The translations under genes and the position numbers were made by a program. From NCBI GenBank assembly GCA_035525225.1, contig DATLFA010000010.1, positions 124,001 to 188,000 on the forward strand: a stretch of DNA of 64,000 nucleotides, in the 5' to 3' direction. Below, one piece after another: positions 1-6,963 of the stretch. This DNA comes from DATLFA01 sp035525225. Lineage in GTDB: Bacteria; Actinomycetota; Acidimicrobiia; Acidimicrobiales; WLNW01. The notes under the pieces are model-generated. The model saw only the letters and a list, made by a program, of their open reading frames with translations, was not told the origin of the DNA and did not search any database. Within the stretch, counting starts at the first letter, position 1; each line of letters begins with the position of its first letter.

Positions 1-216
1 GTGCCGCCCAATCAGGCGCAGATGATCATCGCCGCGCTCGCCGCGCGCGGCCTCACTCATGCGTATCTCGAGTTCGAAGGAGAGGGCCACGGGTTTCGCC
101 AAGGCCCCAGCATCATTCGGGCCCTCGAAGCCGAGGCGTATTTCTATTCGCAGGTGTTCGGGTTCGACCTCGGCGACCCGGTTGCGCCCGTCATGATCGA
201 AAACGCGCCGAAATAG
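1..216 (+). CDS. S9-type prolyl oligopeptidase, C-terminal end (partial)
   Basis: Only the last 71 codons are in the window; the gene starts upstream. The piece matches the C-terminal end of the alpha/beta-hydrolase domain of S9 peptidases (prolyl oligopeptidase/acylaminoacyl peptidase type). It starts inside a 'PPNQAQMIIAAL' stretch, the usual helix after the catalytic Asp, and contains 'EGEGHGFR', where the His is the expected third member of the catalytic triad. The preceding domain, including the Ser nucleophile, cannot be seen, so activity and specificity cannot be judged. serA follows 39 bases downstream on the same strand, so co-transcription is possible, but the two jobs are unrelated. 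Confidence 0.8.
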   Translation: MPPNQAQMIIAALAARGLTHAYLEFEGEGHGFRQGPSIIRALEAEAYFYSQVFGFDLGDPVAPVMIENAPK

Positions 217-255
217 GGTTGGTGAGCGGCAGCGGTCGGGCAGACTTGGAGCCTT

Positions 256-1824
256 ATGGCTCTCATCCTGGTCACCGAGAAGATCGCCGATACCGGCCTG
301 CAACGGCTGCGTGACGCCGGCCACGACGTCGTGGTCCGCGAGGGGCTCTCGGCCGATGAACTGTTGGGCGAGATCGGTTTGGCCAACGCCCTGATCATCC
401 GATCCGCGACGCAGGTCACCCGCGCCGTGTTGTCACGCGCCAAAGAGTTGGTGGTGGTCGGTCGGGCCGGCATCGGGCTCGACAACGTCGACGTCGAGGC
501 CGCCACCCGTCACGGCGTGATGGTCGTCAACGCGCCGCAGTCCAACGTGATCTCCGCCGCCGAGCACACGATGGCGTTGATCCTCGCGCAAGCGCGCAAC
601 GTGCCCCAGGCGCACTCCGCGCTGCGCGACGGCCGGTGGGAGCGCACCAAGTGGGAGGGCGTCGAGCTCTACGAAAAGACGCTCGGCATCATCGGCCTGG
701 GTCGCATCGGCAAGTTGGTCGCCCAGCGGGCGCTGGCCTTCGGGATGCGACTGGTGGCATTCGATCCGTTCGTCGCCGCGGAGAGAGCCCGCCAACTGTC
801 GGTCGACCTCGTCGATCTCGACACGCTCGTCGAGCAGAGCGACTTCATCACGATCCACGTCGCGAAGACACCGCAGACCGTCGGATTGCTCAACACCGAT
901 CTGTTGAAGAAGGCGAAACCGTCGTTGCGTGTCGTCAACGTCGCCCGCGGGGGCATCGTCGACGAAGAGGCGCTCGCCGACGCGATTCGTGAGGGGCGCA
1001 TCGCCGGCGCCGCACTCGACGTGTTCGCCGCAGAGCCGACCACCGAGTCGCCGTTGTTCGCGCTCGACTCGGTGGTGGTCACCCCCCACCTCGGCGCCAG
1101 CACGGCCGAAGCACAGGACAAGGCGGGCGACACGATTGCCGACCAGGTGTTGCTGGCCCTCGCCGGCGACTTCGTGCCGTTTGCCGTCAACGTCGACGCC
1201 AGTGCCGTTAGCGAAACGGTGCGACCCTTCTTGCCGTTGGCCGAGAACCTCGGTCGTCTCTTTGCATCGTTGTGCGACATGCTGCCCGACACCATCGAGA
1301 TCGAGTTCCAGGGTGATATCGGCGGCTACGACAACAAGCTCACGGCGCTCTCGTTGACCAAGGGCATGCTCGCGTACGTCAGTGACGAACCGGTCTCCTA
1401 CGTCAACGCCACCAACATCGCGCGCGACCGCGGCATCACGATCAAGTCGACGAACAATCCGGTGGCCAAGGACTTCGTCAACTGCATCACGGTGCGCGGA
1501 GGTGGCCACGCACTCGGAGGCACGCTCGTCGGTGTGCGCGGCGAGCACCGCATCGTCTCGATCGACGAGCATTCGGTCGACGTTCCGCCGGCCGATCACA
1601 TGTTGGTGGTGCGTAACTCAGACCGACCCGGCATGGTCGGCTTTGTCGGCACGGTGCTCGGTCAGCACCACATCAACATCGGCGACATGCATCTCGGCCG
1701 GTCTGCCGATGGCGTTCCCGCGATGATCGTGATCGGCACCGATGTGCGCGCGTCGGCCGAAGTGCAAGCCGAGATCGCCGCGCACAAGGGCATCTTGTCC
1801 GTCAACGCCATCGGCCTCGCGTAG
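256..1824 (+). CDS. serA: D-3-phosphoglycerate dehydrogenase
   Basis: Catalyses the first committed step of serine synthesis, oxidising 3-phosphoglycerate to 3-phosphohydroxypyruvate with NAD. At 522 residues it is the long, mycobacterial-type form. Order: an N-terminal substrate-binding half with 'GRAGIGLDNVD', a Rossmann NAD domain with 'GIIGLGRIGKLV' (about 135-146), the catalytic 'NVARGGIVDEEAL' segment (Arg about 225), the closing 'PHLGASTAEAQ' with the catalytic His, then an intervening ASB domain and a C-terminal ACT domain ('VVRNSDRPGMVGFVG', about 445-522) that senses serine in relatives. The ATG has 'TTGGAG' shortly upstream. The protein looks intact. Confidence 0.96.
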   Translation: MALILVTEKIADTGLQRLRDAGHDVVVREGLSADELLGEIGLANALIIRSATQVTRAVLSRAKELVVVGRAGIGLDNVDVEAATRHGVMVVNAPQSNVISAAEHTMALILAQARNVPQAHSALRDGRWERTKWEGVELYEKTLGIIGLGRIGKLVAQRALAFGMRLVAFDPFVAAERARQLSVDLVDLDTLVEQSDFITIHVAKTPQTVGLLNTDLLKKAKPSLRVVNVARGGIVDEEALADAIREGRIAGAALDVFAAEPTTESPLFALDSVVVTPHLGASTAEAQDKAGDTIADQVLLALAGDFVPFAVNVDASAVSETVRPFLPLAENLGRLFASLCDMLPDTIEIEFQGDIGGYDNKLTALSLTKGMLAYVSDEPVSYVNATNIARDRGITIKSTNNPVAKDFVNCITVRGGGHALGGTLVGVRGEHRIVSIDEHSVDVPPADHMLVVRNSDRPGMVGFVGTVLGQHHINIGDMHLGRSADGVPAMIVIGTDVRASAEVQAEIAAHKGILSVNAIGLA

Positions 1825-1854
1825 CTTCGCGCTCTGCGGGCCGCTCGGGTCGAT

Positions 1855-2277
1855 TCAGCGTTTCGACGCGCGCATGCCGTCGGCTTCGGCCGCCGTCCCG
1901 TCGCGGTAGCACCGCTCGGGGACCGTCGAGTCATAGAACCGGCCGCCGGGCACGTGGTAGATACGGCTGTTCGCGTTGCCCTTCACCGGGTGCGTGAGGG
2001 GGCACGCGCCATCGACGGGCTCGATCCAGTCGGGCGACGTCGGGGTCGCGGCGGCGGTCGAGTCAGTGGTGTCGGTCGGCGAGTCGGTTGCCGACGCGGT
2101 CGGCGCGCTGGCGGCGCCGGCGCGCAGGGGAGCCCATTCGGATACCTGCGGCGCGTTCGGCGTGGTCTTCGTTCGACGGGCCATGGCAAAGCGAACGATG
2201 GCGGCAGTCGCAGACGCGAGGAAGACCAGGCGTCGGATACGGCGGGCGAGTGACTTCTTGTTGCCACGGCGGGCCAT
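1855..2277 (-). CDS. small membrane-anchored protein with C-terminal sunset domain
   Basis: A 140-residue protein. A basic N-terminus (KKSLARRIRR) precedes a hydrophobic stretch at about 17-33 that could be one membrane segment. A Thr/Ser/Ala/Pro-rich linker follows, then a conserved C-terminal block at about 88-140 containing 'HPVKGNANSRIYHVPGG', 'TVPERCY' and 'ADGMRASKR'. This block matches the sunset domain found at the end of many actinobacterial secreted or membrane proteins, whose function is unknown to me. The two Cys could pair. The start has a good site (GAGGAG, 6 bases upstream). The gene is convergent with serA and divergent from leuA, and shares no obvious pathway with either. Confidence 0.75.
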   Translation of the reverse strand: MARRGNKKSLARRIRRLVFLASATAAIVRFAMARRTKTTPNAPQVSEWAPLRAGAASAPTASATDSPTDTTDSTAAATPTSPDWIEPVDGACPLTHPVKGNANSRIYHVPGGRFYDSTVPERCYRDGTAAEADGMRASKR

Positions 2278-2368
2278 GTGGTGCTCCTCTTGGCTGTTTC
2301 GTATCGGCTGCAGCGCCCGGACTGTGAGCCGTCACGCTAACTCGCCCCTGGGCGAATCTTGAACAAGC

Positions 2369-2399
2369 TTGCGGGATCACCCGCGAGTTCGGCTAGAGT
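2369..2399 (+). promoter_or_regulatory. putative promoter of the leuA leader transcript
   Basis: TAGAGT at 2394-2399 fits a -10 element (TANNNT). TTGCGG at 2369-2374 is a weak -35 candidate with a 19-base spacer. The predicted start of transcription, about 7 bases after the -10, falls on the ATG at 2407, so the leader peptide would be translated from a leaderless mRNA. This is inferred from spacing only. Confidence 0.5.
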
Positions 2400-2406
2400 G
2401 CCGCCA

Positions 2407-2448
2407 ATGCATCAGGTCACTCGGCTGTCGAGCCTCCTTCTTACGTAA
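2407..2448 (+). CDS. leuA leader peptide (attenuation)
   Basis: A 13-codon ORF, MHQVTRLSSLLLT, ending TAA. Four of its 13 residues are leucine, three of them in a row (CTC CTT CTT) near the end, which is the signature of a leader peptide that measures charged tRNA-Leu. A perfect hairpin starts at the base after the stop, and an intrinsic terminator follows, all ahead of leuA. The ORF has no Shine-Dalgarno sequence, but a -10 element 7 bases upstream suggests leaderless translation. The peptide itself probably has no function beyond regulation. Confidence 0.85.
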   Translation: MHQVTRLSSLLLT

Positions 2449-2507
2449 CGGCGAGCACATAGTGCTCGCCGGTAACCTCCTGCGCCGCTGCGGCCCAGGG
2501 GGTTTTT
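2449..2507 (+). terminator. leuA attenuator: leader hairpin plus intrinsic terminator
   Basis: The first element is a perfect 10-bp stem, CGGCGAGCAC (2449-2458) with GTGCTCGCCG (2462-2471), loop ATA. The second is an intrinsic terminator. Its outer stem AACCTCCTG (2474-2482) pairs with CAGGGGGTT (2496-2504), one G-U pair included; an inner 4-bp stem lies inside it, and TTTTT (2503-2507) follows. The Leu-codon stretch AGCCTCCT (2431-2438) resembles the 5' arm of the terminator and can pair with its 3' arm (2497-2504). That makes an alternative fold possible, although the exact switch cannot be settled by eye. leuA starts 51 bases downstream. Confidence 0.85.
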
Positions 2508-2558
2508 GCGTTATTGGGGCCAAACACACAGAGCGCCGCACGAGAAAAGGGACACGAG

Positions 2559-4133
2559 ATGGGTCAGGCAAGCGAGAGAGTTGTCATCTTCGATACGACG
2601 CTGCGAGACGGCGAGCAATCGCCGGGAATCTCGCTCGATGTGGGCGAGAAGCTCGAGATTGCCGACCAGCTGGCCCGTCTCGGTGTGGACTACATCGAGG
2701 CCGGTTTCCCAATTGCCAGCCAGGGTGACTTCGAGGCCGTGCTGGCCATCGCCAAGTCGGTCCGCGGCCCGGTCATCTGTGGGTTGTCCCGTACGGCGCT
2801 CAAAGACATCGACCGCTGTTGGGAAGCAATCGAACCAGCCGAGAAGCGGCGTATCCACACGTTCATCGCCACGAGCGAAACGCACATGAAGCACAAGCTG
2901 CGCATGACGCCCGACCAAGTGCTCCGCGAGGCGGCGACGGCCGTAGCCCACGCGCGCAACTACACCGCCGACGTCGAGTTCTCGCCCGAAGACGCGTCTC
3001 GATCCGACTTCGACTTCATGTGCACCGTGCTGCAAGCAGCGGTCGATTCGGGCGCGACGACGCTGAACATCCCCGACACCGTCGGCTACGCAACGCCCGA
3101 AGAATGGGCCGATCGTCTCCGTCGCATTCGTCAGCGTGTCACCGGCGACTACGTGATCTCCACCCACTGTCACAACGATCTCGGCCTCGCAGTCGCCAAC
3201 AGCCTGGCGGCGGTGATGGCCGGCGCTCGCCAGGTTGAGTGCACGATCAACGGCATCGGCGAGCGGGCCGGCAACGCCGCGCTCGAAGAGATCGTGATGG
3301 CGCTCAAGACGCGGGCGGACACATTCGGCGGCATCGACACGGGCATCAAGACCGACGAACTGGCGCGGTCGTCGCGCATCGTGAGCCGCCTCACCGGCTA
3401 TCCGGTGCAGTTCAACAAGGCCGTCGTCGGCCGCAACGCGTTCTCCCACGAGGCCGGTATCCACCAACACGGCGTGCTGCGCGAACGCACGACCTACGAG
3501 ATCATGGACCCCGCGGCCGTCGGCATGGGCGAGTCCAAGTTGGTGCTAGGCAAGCACTCGGGGCGCGCCGCGTTCAAAGACGCGTTGCACAAGATGGGCA
3601 TCGAGATCCATGGCGACGGCCTCGAAGCCGCGTTCACCCGATTCAAGGAGCTGGCCGATCGCAAGGTTCACCTGTCCGAGGCCGATCTCGAAGCCCTCGT
3701 CGCCGAAGAGCTCGGCGGCCATCTGACGCAGGCCTTCGAACTGGTGTCGATCGACCTGCGCGGTGGCACCGCAACCACACCCACGGCCACTGTTGCCATG
3801 AGGGTCCGCGGCACCGAGGTCAGCTCCACTGCCACCGGTGACGGTCTGGTCGAGGCGTCGTGCACGGCGGTCCGTCTGTGCACCGACGTGGAGGGCACGT
3901 TGACCGACTACAACGTCATCTCCGTGACCGGTGGTGTCGATGCCCTCGCCGACGTGTCGTTGTCGTTCCAGTCGAGCGATGGCATCAAGGTGTCGGGCCG
4001 AGGCCTGTCGACCGACGTCGTCGAAGCATCGGCCCGCGCGTTCATCGCCGCGCTCAATCGGGTCAACCGCGTCCGCGAGACCGGCGAAGATCCGTCCAAG
4101 GTCATCCGCCCCGGCTCCCTCCGCGTCGAATAA
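2559..4133 (+). CDS. leuA: 2-isopropylmalate synthase
   Basis: Condenses acetyl-CoA with 2-ketoisovalerate, the committed step of leucine synthesis. The N-terminal TIM barrel shows 'DTTLRDGEQSPG' (about 12-23), 'EAGFPIAS', the metal-binding 'HCHNDLGLAVANSL' and 'GIGERAGNAALEE'. The C-terminal part (about 390-524) is the LeuA allosteric dimer domain, which confers leucine feedback in relatives. At 524 residues it matches the bacterial type with the regulatory domain. The in-frame ORF opens at 2514, but ATG 2559 is chosen because GAAAAGGG lies just upstream and the attenuator ends at 2507. Leucine would thus act twice, by attenuation and by feedback. Confidence 0.95.
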   Translation: MGQASERVVIFDTTLRDGEQSPGISLDVGEKLEIADQLARLGVDYIEAGFPIASQGDFEAVLAIAKSVRGPVICGLSRTALKDIDRCWEAIEPAEKRRIHTFIATSETHMKHKLRMTPDQVLREAATAVAHARNYTADVEFSPEDASRSDFDFMCTVLQAAVDSGATTLNIPDTVGYATPEEWADRLRRIRQRVTGDYVISTHCHNDLGLAVANSLAAVMAGARQVECTINGIGERAGNAALEEIVMALKTRADTFGGIDTGIKTDELARSSRIVSRLTGYPVQFNKAVVGRNAFSHEAGIHQHGVLRERTTYEIMDPAAVGMGESKLVLGKHSGRAAFKDALHKMGIEIHGDGLEAAFTRFKELADRKVHLSEADLEALVAEELGGHLTQAFELVSIDLRGGTATTPTATVAMRVRGTEVSSTATGDGLVEASCTAVRLCTDVEGTLTDYNVISVTGGVDALADVSLSFQSSDGIKVSGRGLSTDVVEASARAFIAALNRVNRVRETGEDPSKVIRPGSLRVE

Positions 4134-4170
4134 CCGAGCCGTCCCGTCGATCAACCTTCCAACCCCCGAA

Positions 4171-4213
4171 CTCGCAGCACAACGTCGACCACAGGTCGAC
4201 GTTGTGCTGCGAG
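4171..4213. terminator. bidirectional terminator-like palindrome between leuA and a convergent gene
   Basis: A perfect 20-bp stem: CTCGCAGCACAACGTCGACC at 4171-4190 with its complement at 4194-4213, loop ACA. It lies between two gene ends facing each other (leuA stop 4133, propeller gene stop 4234), so it can end both transcripts. No clear U tract follows on either strand, so it may stop or stabilise RNA ends without being a textbook intrinsic terminator. Confidence 0.7.
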
Positions 4214-4233
4214 AACGAGTGTGGGGGCTTGGG

Positions 4234-6189
4234 TCAGAGGTCGATGCGGCTGGTGACGGCCAGGTCGGTGAACGAGTTGGCCTGTAGGCGATCGTTCGAC
4301 ACCGTCCACAGTTGATCGGCGGCGACGAGCGAGCGCACGATCGGCGACGACTGCGAATGGCTTATGCGGCCGGCTTCGTTGATACCCGTTTGCGGGTCGA
4401 TCGACAAGATCACGGCGGAGTTGCTGCCGTTGTTGCCGAAGACGGGCAGCACGGCGATCTTGCGCTCGTCCCAGTACAAGAACGCGTGATGGTCGTACTC
4501 GGCCTGCGTGTTGCTGTTCGCCTGCTTCCACGTCGCCATCTCGGTCGGGTTGGCCAGATCGCTCACGTCGAATAGCGAGACCTTGGTTCCGAGCACGCGG
4601 CCTTGATCGTTCGCGTCTTGACCGATCCCGAGCACGTGGCTCGCGCCGATCTGATGCAGGTAACCCGAGTAGCCGGGGATCTTGAGCTCGCCGACGACGC
4701 GCGGGGCGGCCGGGTTCGACAGGTCGACCGTGTAGAACGGGTCGGTCTGGCGGAACGTGACCACATACGCCGTCGGCCCGACATAGCGCACCGAGTAGAT
4801 GCGTTCGCCCTTGCCCATGCCGCTGACCTGCCCGACGCGATCGAGGCGATCACCGTCGCGCCGCAACACGGTGATGCTGCTGTCGGTGCCCGAGCTCCAC
4901 GGCGCGCCGTTGGTGGTCGCGGCGCGCAGGTGCCCATCGTGTTCCGACATCGAGAACTGGTTGAGCAGGTGCCCCGGCACCGAGCCCGACGCGGTGTAGC
5001 TGGCGGGCTTGTTGCCGTCGATGTCGAACGAATGGATCGAGGTCGAGAATTCGGCGCTGAAGTCCCTGATCTGCTGCGCTTCGGGTGTGATGTAGCTCGT
5101 GGTCGCGACGTAGAGGTTCTTGTCCGACGCGTAGACGGTGTCGGCGCTGCTCAGGATGGAGACTGCGTCGCCGTTGCCGATGGGCTTCGTGAGGTCGAAT
5201 GTGAGCACCGAGAGCGAGCCGAATCCGGCGAATTCGGTCGGCAGGTCGACGTTGGTGCACTGCGTCAGTTGGCCCTGCTGCAGCGGTTCGCCGTTGGCGT
5301 CGACCAGTCGATAGAGCGGCATCCAGTCTTCGAGCTTCGACTCGCGGACGGTCTGTTGGTTGAGCTCCTTCGCCCGCGCTTCGCCTGATTCGTTCTGCGG
5401 ATACACGAACGGAAGTTCCTGCGGGTAGGAGCGCACCACGACCCGGGCGACGGCGCCGATCTGTCGAGCAGTCACGTAGTCACCTTCGACTTCGAGGCGC
5501 TTGACGACGCGTGGCGCGCTCTGCACCGAGAGATCGAGTTCGGTGATCGACGCCTGCGAGCGCGCAATCAGATCGGGCGCGAAGTCCTCGGCGGCGATCC
5601 CGCCGACGCGAGCGTTCGGCATGACCACGCCGCGGCGGAAGCCTCCAGCGGTGCCGAACACGAGCACCCGGCTACCGGACACGAGGATCTCCGACGGTCG
5701 GAAGTTTTCGTCGCCGAGGTCGATCGTGCCGACGAGTGCGGGTGCCGCGCCCGTCAAATCGACGACATGGAAGGCACCGTTGGCGATGACCAAGATCCGT
5801 GACCCGTCGGTCTTGACCAAGTCGGGCTCGTCGATGCCCACCTCTTGCACGTTCGTGGTCGAAAAGCTCTGGTCGCTCACCCCGCCCCCAGTGCCTTTGG
5901 CCTCTTGCGCCTGAGGAGCCGCCGCGGTGCGCCCACCCGCCGGCCCCATCGCATCGAACGCGAGGACAGGGCCGCCACTGAGGCCGTACGGACCGACCCG
6001 GGCCTCGGCCTCGTCGCGGAGGTGATCGAGCAGCGAGTCACAGTTGCCGGCCGGCTTCAGGCGCGCCGCGAACTGCAGGCTGCCGATACCGCCGAGCGGT
6101 CCGGCGCCGTCATCGTCGGTGGTGCAGGCACCGAGGCCGACGCCGAGAGTGAGAGCGGCGACGGTGGCGATCCGTAGGTGCACGCGCAT
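4234..6189 (-). CDS. secreted beta-propeller lipoprotein
   Basis: A 651-residue exported protein. Starting at ATG 6189 (AGGA 8 bases upstream), it has a short basic N-terminus, a hydrophobic core and the lipobox 'LGAC' (Cys about 22), followed by 'TTDDD', so it should be lipid-anchored outside the membrane. The body has repeated motifs of the type 'GSRILVIANGAFHVVDL', 'GSRVLVFGT', 'DKNLYVATTSYI', 'YVVTFRQTDPFYTVDLSNPAAPRVVGELKIPGYSGYLH'. These match the beta-propeller domain family found in archaeal and actinobacterial surface proteins (PF09826 type). No catalytic site is evident; a binding or scaffold role is possible. The gene is alone between two strong palindromes. Confidence 0.85.
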   Translation of the reverse strand: MRVHLRIATVAALTLGVGLGACTTDDDGAGPLGGIGSLQFAARLKPAGNCDSLLDHLRDEAEARVGPYGLSGGPVLAFDAMGPAGGRTAAAPQAQEAKGTGGGVSDQSFSTTNVQEVGIDEPDLVKTDGSRILVIANGAFHVVDLTGAAPALVGTIDLGDENFRPSEILVSGSRVLVFGTAGGFRRGVVMPNARVGGIAAEDFAPDLIARSQASITELDLSVQSAPRVVKRLEVEGDYVTARQIGAVARVVVRSYPQELPFVYPQNESGEARAKELNQQTVRESKLEDWMPLYRLVDANGEPLQQGQLTQCTNVDLPTEFAGFGSLSVLTFDLTKPIGNGDAVSILSSADTVYASDKNLYVATTSYITPEAQQIRDFSAEFSTSIHSFDIDGNKPASYTASGSVPGHLLNQFSMSEHDGHLRAATTNGAPWSSGTDSSITVLRRDGDRLDRVGQVSGMGKGERIYSVRYVGPTAYVVTFRQTDPFYTVDLSNPAAPRVVGELKIPGYSGYLHQIGASHVLGIGQDANDQGRVLGTKVSLFDVSDLANPTEMATWKQANSNTQAEYDHHAFLYWDERKIAVLPVFGNNGSNSAVILSIDPQTGINEAGRISHSQSSPIVRSLVAADQLWTVSNDRLQANSFTDLAVTSRIDL

Positions 6190-6279
6190 TGGGATGTCCT
6201 CCGATGGCTTTGTTCGCATCTTCGGACGTGCCGGCGAGGCGACCGGTTCCCCTTCGGCCAGAAAACGTTCCGCCCACGC

Positions 6280-6327
6280 TTCTCTTGGCGTTTTACAGGT
6301 GTCGGCACCTGTAAAACGCCAAGAGAA
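6280..6327. terminator. 22-bp perfect palindrome downstream of leuCD
   Basis: The arms at 6280-6301 and 6306-6327 are exact complements over 22 bp, with a TCGG loop. The core is CAGGTGTCGGCACCTG, flanked by TTTTA/TAAAA. It sits 13 bases after the leuD stop (minus strand), before the propeller gene, so it is best placed to end the leuCD transcript. The U run lies inside the stem rather than after it. A repeated or regulatory palindrome cannot be excluded. Confidence 0.65.
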
Positions 6328-6340
6328 CGGGTCGCCGGGG

Positions 6341-6934
6341 TCAACCGAGGGCGGGCATCCAGTGGGGGCGCTGCTGCTCGAAACTCGAGATGGCGTCGGC
6401 GTGGTGCAGCGTGATCCCGATGTCGTCGAGGCCGTTGAGGAAGCGGTCCTGCGTCGACGGGTCCATGGGAAACGAGGCGGTGAGGCCGATCGCGGGTGCT
6501 TCGACGGTGAGCGCTTCGAGGTCGACGGTGATCTCGAGCGAGGGGTCGGCCTCGACCGCGGCCAGCAGTTGTTGGCCGACCTCGGGTGTCACCTGCACCG
6601 GAACGAGCCCGTTCTTGGTGCAGTTGTTGCGGAAGATGTCGGCGAAGCGCGGCGAGATGACCGCATCGAAGCCGTACTGCTGGATCGCCCATACCGCGTG
6701 CTCGCGCGACGACCCGGTACCGAAGTTGGGTCCGGCGACGAGAATGCTGGCGCCGGCGAAGCGCTCGTCGTTGAGCACGAAGTTGCGGTCATCGCGCCAC
6801 TCGGAGAACAGGCCCTTTTCGAAGCCCGTGCGCTCGACCTGCTTGAGCCAATCGGAGGGGATGATCTGGTCGGTGTCGACGTCGGAACGATCGAGCGGCA
6901 CCGCTCGCCCGCTGACTATACGTACGGCTCGCAT
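6341..6934 (-). CDS. leuD: 3-isopropylmalate dehydratase, small subunit
   Basis: The swivel-domain subunit that completes isopropylmalate isomerase with LeuC. The 197-residue length is typical. Family signatures are 'SDVDTDQIIPSDWLK' (about 17-31), 'NFGTGSSREHAVWA' (about 72-85) and 'NNCTKNGLVPV'. The in-frame ORF extends far upstream, but ATG 6934 has GAAGGGA at the right distance and begins the conserved protein. leuC ends 29 bases upstream on the same strand, so the pair forms one operon. With CimA in this window, LeuCD may also isomerise citramalate in the isoleucine route; that dual use is known in other organisms and is inferred here. Confidence 0.95.
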   Translation of the reverse strand: MRAVRIVSGRAVPLDRSDVDTDQIIPSDWLKQVERTGFEKGLFSEWRDDRNFVLNDERFAGASILVAGPNFGTGSSREHAVWAIQQYGFDAVISPRFADIFRNNCTKNGLVPVQVTPEVGQQLLAAVEADPSLEITVDLEALTVEAPAIGLTASFPMDPSTQDRFLNGLDDIGITLHHADAISSFEQQRPHWMPALG

Positions 6935-6963
6935 GGTGGATTCCCTTCTACAGATCCGGTGCG

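Noticed and set aside
433..1599. Long minus-strand ORF opposite serA (388 codons)
   Set aside because: It mirrors the codon structure of serA in GC-rich DNA, has no family signature and is full of Arg/Asp/Val/Gly shadow composition.
2474..2507. Riboswitch or T-box before leuA
   Set aside because: No T-box sequence or specifier stem is visible, and the short Leu-rich ORF with adjacent terminator explains the region as peptide-based attenuation.
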